NCBI GenBank assembly: GCA_934717185.1
Contig: CAKUYQ010000028.1
Span: forward strand, 1 to 35,194
Direction: 5' to 3'
Source: an uncultured Bacteroidales bacterium
GTDB lineage: Bacteria > Bacteroidota > Bacteroidia > Bacteroidales > UBA932
DNA length: 35,194 nucleotides
The position numbers were made by a program, and so were the translations under genes. Positions 32,430-35,194 of the stretch are shown here, one piece after another; position 1 is the first letter of the stretch; each line of letters starts with the position of its first letter. The notes beneath the pieces were generated by a model. The model saw only the letters and a list, made by a program, of their open reading frames with translations, did no database searches and had not been told where the DNA came from.

Positions 32430-32437
32430 CAAAAGTA
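32430..32437 (-). promoter_or_regulatory. -7 promoter box for the LysE-family gene
   Basis: TACTTTTG followed by CA on the minus strand, 46 nt before the LysE ATG. It faces the lnt box, so the two polymerases would start within a few bases of each other and clash. Confidence 0.5.
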
Positions 32438-32465
32438 GTACTTTTTATCTTATTTATTGATATTT

Positions 32466-34109
32466 ATGAGCAAATTAAAGAAAAATATCTTCATTTTGTC
32501 GGCTCTTTCTGCCGTTCTGCTTTCTATTCCTTTTCTAATGCCTCACTGTGGGTGGGTTAGTTTGTTTGGTTTTGTGCCTCTGTTTGCAGCCCAGACATTG
32601 GCAGAGAACCATAAGGTGAGATTTTTCTTTTTGTACTACTATTTTTCATTTGTTTTATGGAATGCAGCCACAACCTTTTGGATCTGGTTTGCAACTCCGG
32701 CAGGTGCAATAGCAGCCATACTGCTTAACTCTTTGCAGATGGCGGTTATCTTCTGGCTCTTTATCAAGATGAAAAAGGTTACAAAGGGGTATCTGCCATA
32801 TCTCTTCTTTATTGTAACATGGCTTGCATGGGAGCATGGATATGCAAATTGCGATATAAGCTGGCCTTGGCTTACCCTTGGCAATTCGTTTGCAACTTCT
32901 ATAAAGAGCATCCAGTGGTATGAAGTTACGGGAACGCTTGGCGGTTCGCTCTGGATTCTTTTATGTAATACATTGTTATATAGAATTATAACGCTTAGGC
33001 TTTCAAAGCAGAGGGTAAGGGTTTCTTTTTTTGCTTACTGTTTGGTACTTGTGGTTCCTTTTGCGGCTTCGCTTATCCTTTGGAGTGCAAGAGGGGAGGA
33101 GTTGTCGGGAAGCGGAAACAGGGAAATACTTGTAATTCAACCTAATATAGACCCTTATAATGAAAAGTTTGGGGGACTTACCCAACAGGAACAGAATGAC
33201 ATATTCTTTAAACTTTACAGTGAGAACTTTTCTAAGAACGTTTCACTTGTCCTTGCACCCGAGACATTTGTAAGTCCGTCCTCTTCATCTACTTTGATGA
33301 TTGAGAATAAACCGTTTGCAAATGAATCTTTTTGCAGGTTCAATGAAGCGTTGGCTAATATGAACGGAAAATACGGTGGCAATGCTTCTATGATTTTTGG
33401 AGCGGTAACAGACTATATCTATTATGGAAACAGGGCTGTTGCTCCGTCTGAAACTGCAAGGGAGATTCCGGGGATGGGCTGGTATGACAGATATAATACT
33501 GCGGTATTTTTGAGCGGTAACGGAAAGTATGATTTTTATCATAAATCCAAGTTGGTGATTTTGGTGGAGTCTACACCGTTTAAAGGGCTTATGAAGTTCC
33601 TAAAGAGGTTTGAGATAGATCTTGGCGGGATGCTTGGCAGTTTTGGCAAATCTAAGGATGCTGAGGTCTTTGCACTGCCCGATTCTGTTAAGGTTGGAAC
33701 AGCTATCTGTTATGAAAGCGTTTACGGTGATTATTACAGAAGGTATGTGGAGAAAGGGGCAGGCTTTATGACAATTATTACCAACGACGGCTGGTGGAGA
33801 GACACTCCTGGTTACAGTCAACATCTTTCATTTGCATCTCTGCGTGCCATTGAAACCAGACGAGATATTGCCCGTTGTGCAAATACGGGAATATCTGCAT
33901 TTATCAACAGCCGCGGCGAGATTGTTTCACAAACCGCTTGGGATGAGGCTACAGCCCTTAAAGGATCTGTCTCTTTGAATGACAGAAAGACCATATTTGT
34001 GGTGTGGGGAGATCTCATTGGGCGTATAAGCTGTTTTGTATTCTTCCTTCTCTTCTTAATGCTTATCTCAAGGGTTTTGAGCAGAAAGAGGATTGTGTAT
34101 GAGAATTAA
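32466..34109 (+). CDS. lnt: Apolipoprotein N-acyltransferase
   Basis: The 547-aa protein has about seven N-terminal membrane segments (about 5-210) and a C-terminal nitrilase-type domain with the catalytic triad Glu266 (LAPETFVS), Lys360 (YHKSKLV) and Cys415 (ICYESVYG). It adds the third acyl chain to lipoproteins in the inner membrane. The lipoproteins predicted in this window (MltG and the flavodoxin-like protein) would be substrates. I start at the ATG at 32466 rather than a TTG at 32457. The length is normal for Bacteroidota. A repeat follows the stop directly. Confidence 0.94.
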   Translation: MSKLKKNIFILSALSAVLLSIPFLMPHCGWVSLFGFVPLFAAQTLAENHKVRFFFLYYYFSFVLWNAATTFWIWFATPAGAIAAILLNSLQMAVIFWLFIKMKKVTKGYLPYLFFIVTWLAWEHGYANCDISWPWLTLGNSFATSIKSIQWYEVTGTLGGSLWILLCNTLLYRIITLRLSKQRVRVSFFAYCLVLVVPFAASLILWSARGEELSGSGNREILVIQPNIDPYNEKFGGLTQQEQNDIFFKLYSENFSKNVSLVLAPETFVSPSSSSTLMIENKPFANESFCRFNEALANMNGKYGGNASMIFGAVTDYIYYGNRAVAPSETAREIPGMGWYDRYNTAVFLSGNGKYDFYHKSKLVILVESTPFKGLMKFLKRFEIDLGGMLGSFGKSKDAEVFALPDSVKVGTAICYESVYGDYYRRYVEKGAGFMTIITNDGWWRDTPGYSQHLSFASLRAIETRRDIARCANTGISAFINSRGEIVSQTAWDEATALKGSVSLNDRKTIFVVWGDLIGRISCFVFFLLFLMLISRVLSRKRIVYEN

Positions 34110-34110
34110 A

Positions 34111-34220
34111 TTGCTTTGGCGTTGGCGTTAGCTTTGGCTTGATTTAGAGTAGAGAGGGTAGAGAAAGTATAGAGATGTAAAGAGGGTAAAGAGAGTATAG
34201 AAAGTATAGAGGATAAAGGG
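34111..34220. repeat. Dispersed composite repeat, copy H (reverse orientation)
   Basis: Reverse hexamers (TTGCTTTGGCGTTGGCGTTA and on, 34110-34139) are followed by TTTAGAGTAGAGAGGGTAGA and GTAAAGAGAGTATAG strings, the reverse complement of the CTATACTCTC segment seen in copies D-F. It begins two bases after the lnt stop. Confidence 0.8.
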
Positions 34221-34274
34221 AGGATTGTATTCGTTGAATGCTTACTGTATTTACCGAAAAAAATCGGCACTTCT

Positions 34275-35194
34275 ATGAAACTAAAAAGATTATACATAAA
34301 GTGGCAAGTGTGGCGCGGAAATGCATTGGATATATGGAGTAAAAGTCTATATCCTGCCAATGTGTTATCTAACATGTGTAGTAATGGATTTTGTTTTGAA
34401 GGAGTCTTGTGCGGTAGCATGGAAGGGTTTCTTCAGTCGTTAAAATACCAAGATGTTAACAAGCAAAGGCAGATTTGTTCTATGAAGGGTAAGAAGGCCA
34501 AGAATATGACATCTACCTATTGGCAAACTGACCAAATTGTTTGGTGGAAAGGGATGGCTATAAATAGACAGAACAATGAATTTCAAGATTTGATACGCAA
34601 GGTATATAAGGCGATGTTTGAGCAGAACGAACGTTTTCGCATCGCATTGATGTCAACCCGTAGAATGAGATTGTATCATAGTCGTGGTGAGCAGAATCCA
34701 TACAAAACGATTTTGACACCAACGGAATTGTGTGGAATGTTGATGGAGTTGCGTGATAACTATGACAAGCGAGACAAAACTCAAGAACTCATTGAAAAGT
34801 CTGTCAACAACGAACTGGGAGATTTGGATTCAGAGAAACCAATGGCAAAGAAGATAGTCTATGTTGATATGGGTGGAGTACTGATGGATTTTCATGCAGG
34901 ATTGGAACTGATTGGCGATGAACTTCGTAAGGAATATGCAGGAAGATATGATGAAGTGCCGAACATTGTTTCTTACCTACCACCCATAAAAGGTGCAGTC
35001 GAGGCGATGAACGCTTTGCAAAAATGCGGTATGTACGATGTGTATATCCTTTCCACGTCTCCTTGGAATAATCCAACCACATGGTCAGACAAAGTGGAAT
35101 GGGTAAATCGGTATCTTGACAAGTATTATTGTAAGCGTCTCATTCTCTCTCACCACAAGAATCTACTCAGAGGTGACTATATCATTGATGATAG
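34275..35194 (+). CDS. NADAR domain fused to a 5'(3')-deoxyribonucleotidase domain (truncated by the window edge)
   Basis: The frame is open for 306 codons and runs off the right edge. Residues 20-160 match the NADAR (YbiA/DUF1768) family: LSNMCSNGF, SMEGFLQSLKYQD (48-60), MKGKKAK (70-76), WWKGMAINRQ and a late TILTPTELC. NADAR proteins act on ADP-ribose-type bonds, and some remove ADP-ribose from guanine in DNA. Residues 193-306 match NT5C-type nucleotidases of the HAD superfamily: VDMGGVLMDF (197-206), ILSTSPWNNP (258-267), HHKNLLRGDYIIDD (293-306). The HAD pair D-x-D reads D198-M-G200, so the general acid is missing. The protein is probably nearly complete here. No clear promoter is seen; a repeat lies upstream. 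Function of the fusion is inferred. Confidence 0.82.
   Translation, partial: MKLKRLYIKWQVWRGNALDIWSKSLYPANVLSNMCSNGFCFEGVLCGSMEGFLQSLKYQDVNKQRQICSMKGKKAKNMTSTYWQTDQIVWWKGMAINRQNNEFQDLIRKVYKAMFEQNERFRIALMSTRRMRLYHSRGEQNPYKTILTPTELCGMLMELRDNYDKRDKTQELIEKSVNNELGDLDSEKPMAKKIVYVDMGGVLMDFHAGLELIGDELRKEYAGRYDEVPNIVSYLPPIKGAVEAMNALQKCGMYDVYILSTSPWNNPTTWSDKVEWVNRYLDKYYCKRLILSHHKNLLRGDYIIDD

Noticed and set aside
3081..34220. Hexamer repeats as a CRISPR array or minisatellite
   Set aside because: The units are contiguous, only six bases and degenerate, with no spacers, and they are scattered over many loci.
34106..34420. 104-aa minus-strand ORF ending in an Ala-Lys-Ala-Asn tail
   Set aside because: The tail is only the hexamer repeat read in frame, and the rest overlaps the NADAR fusion gene on the other strand.
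162..35194. ADP-ribosylglycohydrolase and NADAR fusion as one ADP-ribose system
   Set aside because: The two genes are about 33 kb apart with housekeeping genes between, so no operon or shared control can be claimed.

Overview
The window looks like low-GC chromosome from a gut-type member of the Bacteroidota, most probably order Bacteroidales. The signs are repeated Bacteroidota-style promoters (a TTTG box, then a TAnnTTTG box 19-20 nt downstream), few Shine-Dalgarno sequences, many secreted proteins whose signal peptides end in ...AQ, and Bacteroidales-typical families (PG_1098-type THUMP-like methyltransferase, DUF4190, ATPase_2/DUF234 proteins, six-repeat ribosomal protein S1, OmpA-type porin). 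I see no tRNA, rRNA, CRISPR array, phage or transposase gene. Species cannot be named from the sequence alone.

Layout. 1-6046 is an AT-rich accessory block: a decayed copy of a DUF234-type ATPase gene (1-157), an ADP-ribosylglycohydrolase, a two-gene operon of an SMC/ABC-like ATPase and a small PD-(D/E)xK-like protein behind a structured leader with a 15-codon ORF, a secreted alpha/beta hydrolase, and the intact DUF234 ATPase. A 122-bp direct repeat brackets the block. 6281-19081 is housekeeping: a methyltransferase, a MATE pump, phosphohexomutase, Hsp20, rpsA, rnz, an S41 protease, cytidine deaminase, OmpA and a glucosaminidase. 19109-26436 on the minus strand holds mltG, then two short-chain dehydrogenases, an Old-Yellow-Enzyme reductase and a steroid 5-alpha-reductase-family membrane protein, downstream of a PgpH-type c-di-AMP phosphodiesterase. 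26491-34109 holds an esterase, a polysaccharide flippase, a secreted TapB-like protein, a flavodoxin-like lipoprotein, DUF4190, mscL, a LysE exporter and lnt. A gene fusing a NADAR (ADP-ribose) domain to a 5'-nucleotidase domain runs off the right edge.

How genes may work together. The best metabolic candidate is 20416-24274, whose enzyme set (5-alpha-reductase family, OYE-family ene-reductase, SDRs) matches what is needed to reduce 3-oxo-delta-4 steroids or bile acids to 5-alpha/5-beta-reduced hydroxysteroids. The best defence or toxin-like candidate is the ATPase plus small protein at 1416-3033 with its leader. Cell-envelope functions recur through the rest (mltG, glucosaminidase, OmpA, S41 protease, lnt, flippase, mscL).

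Non-coding structure is rich. There is a family of degenerate hexamer repeats (GCCAAA/GCCAAC/GCTAAA) joined to a CTATAC-rich segment in at least eight intergenic spots, with related sequence inside one coding region. There is also a 184-bp element with terminal inverted repeats at 20191-20374, and a recurrent word TTGTCGGGA(A), found ten times with an 8:2 strand bias that ignores gene direction.
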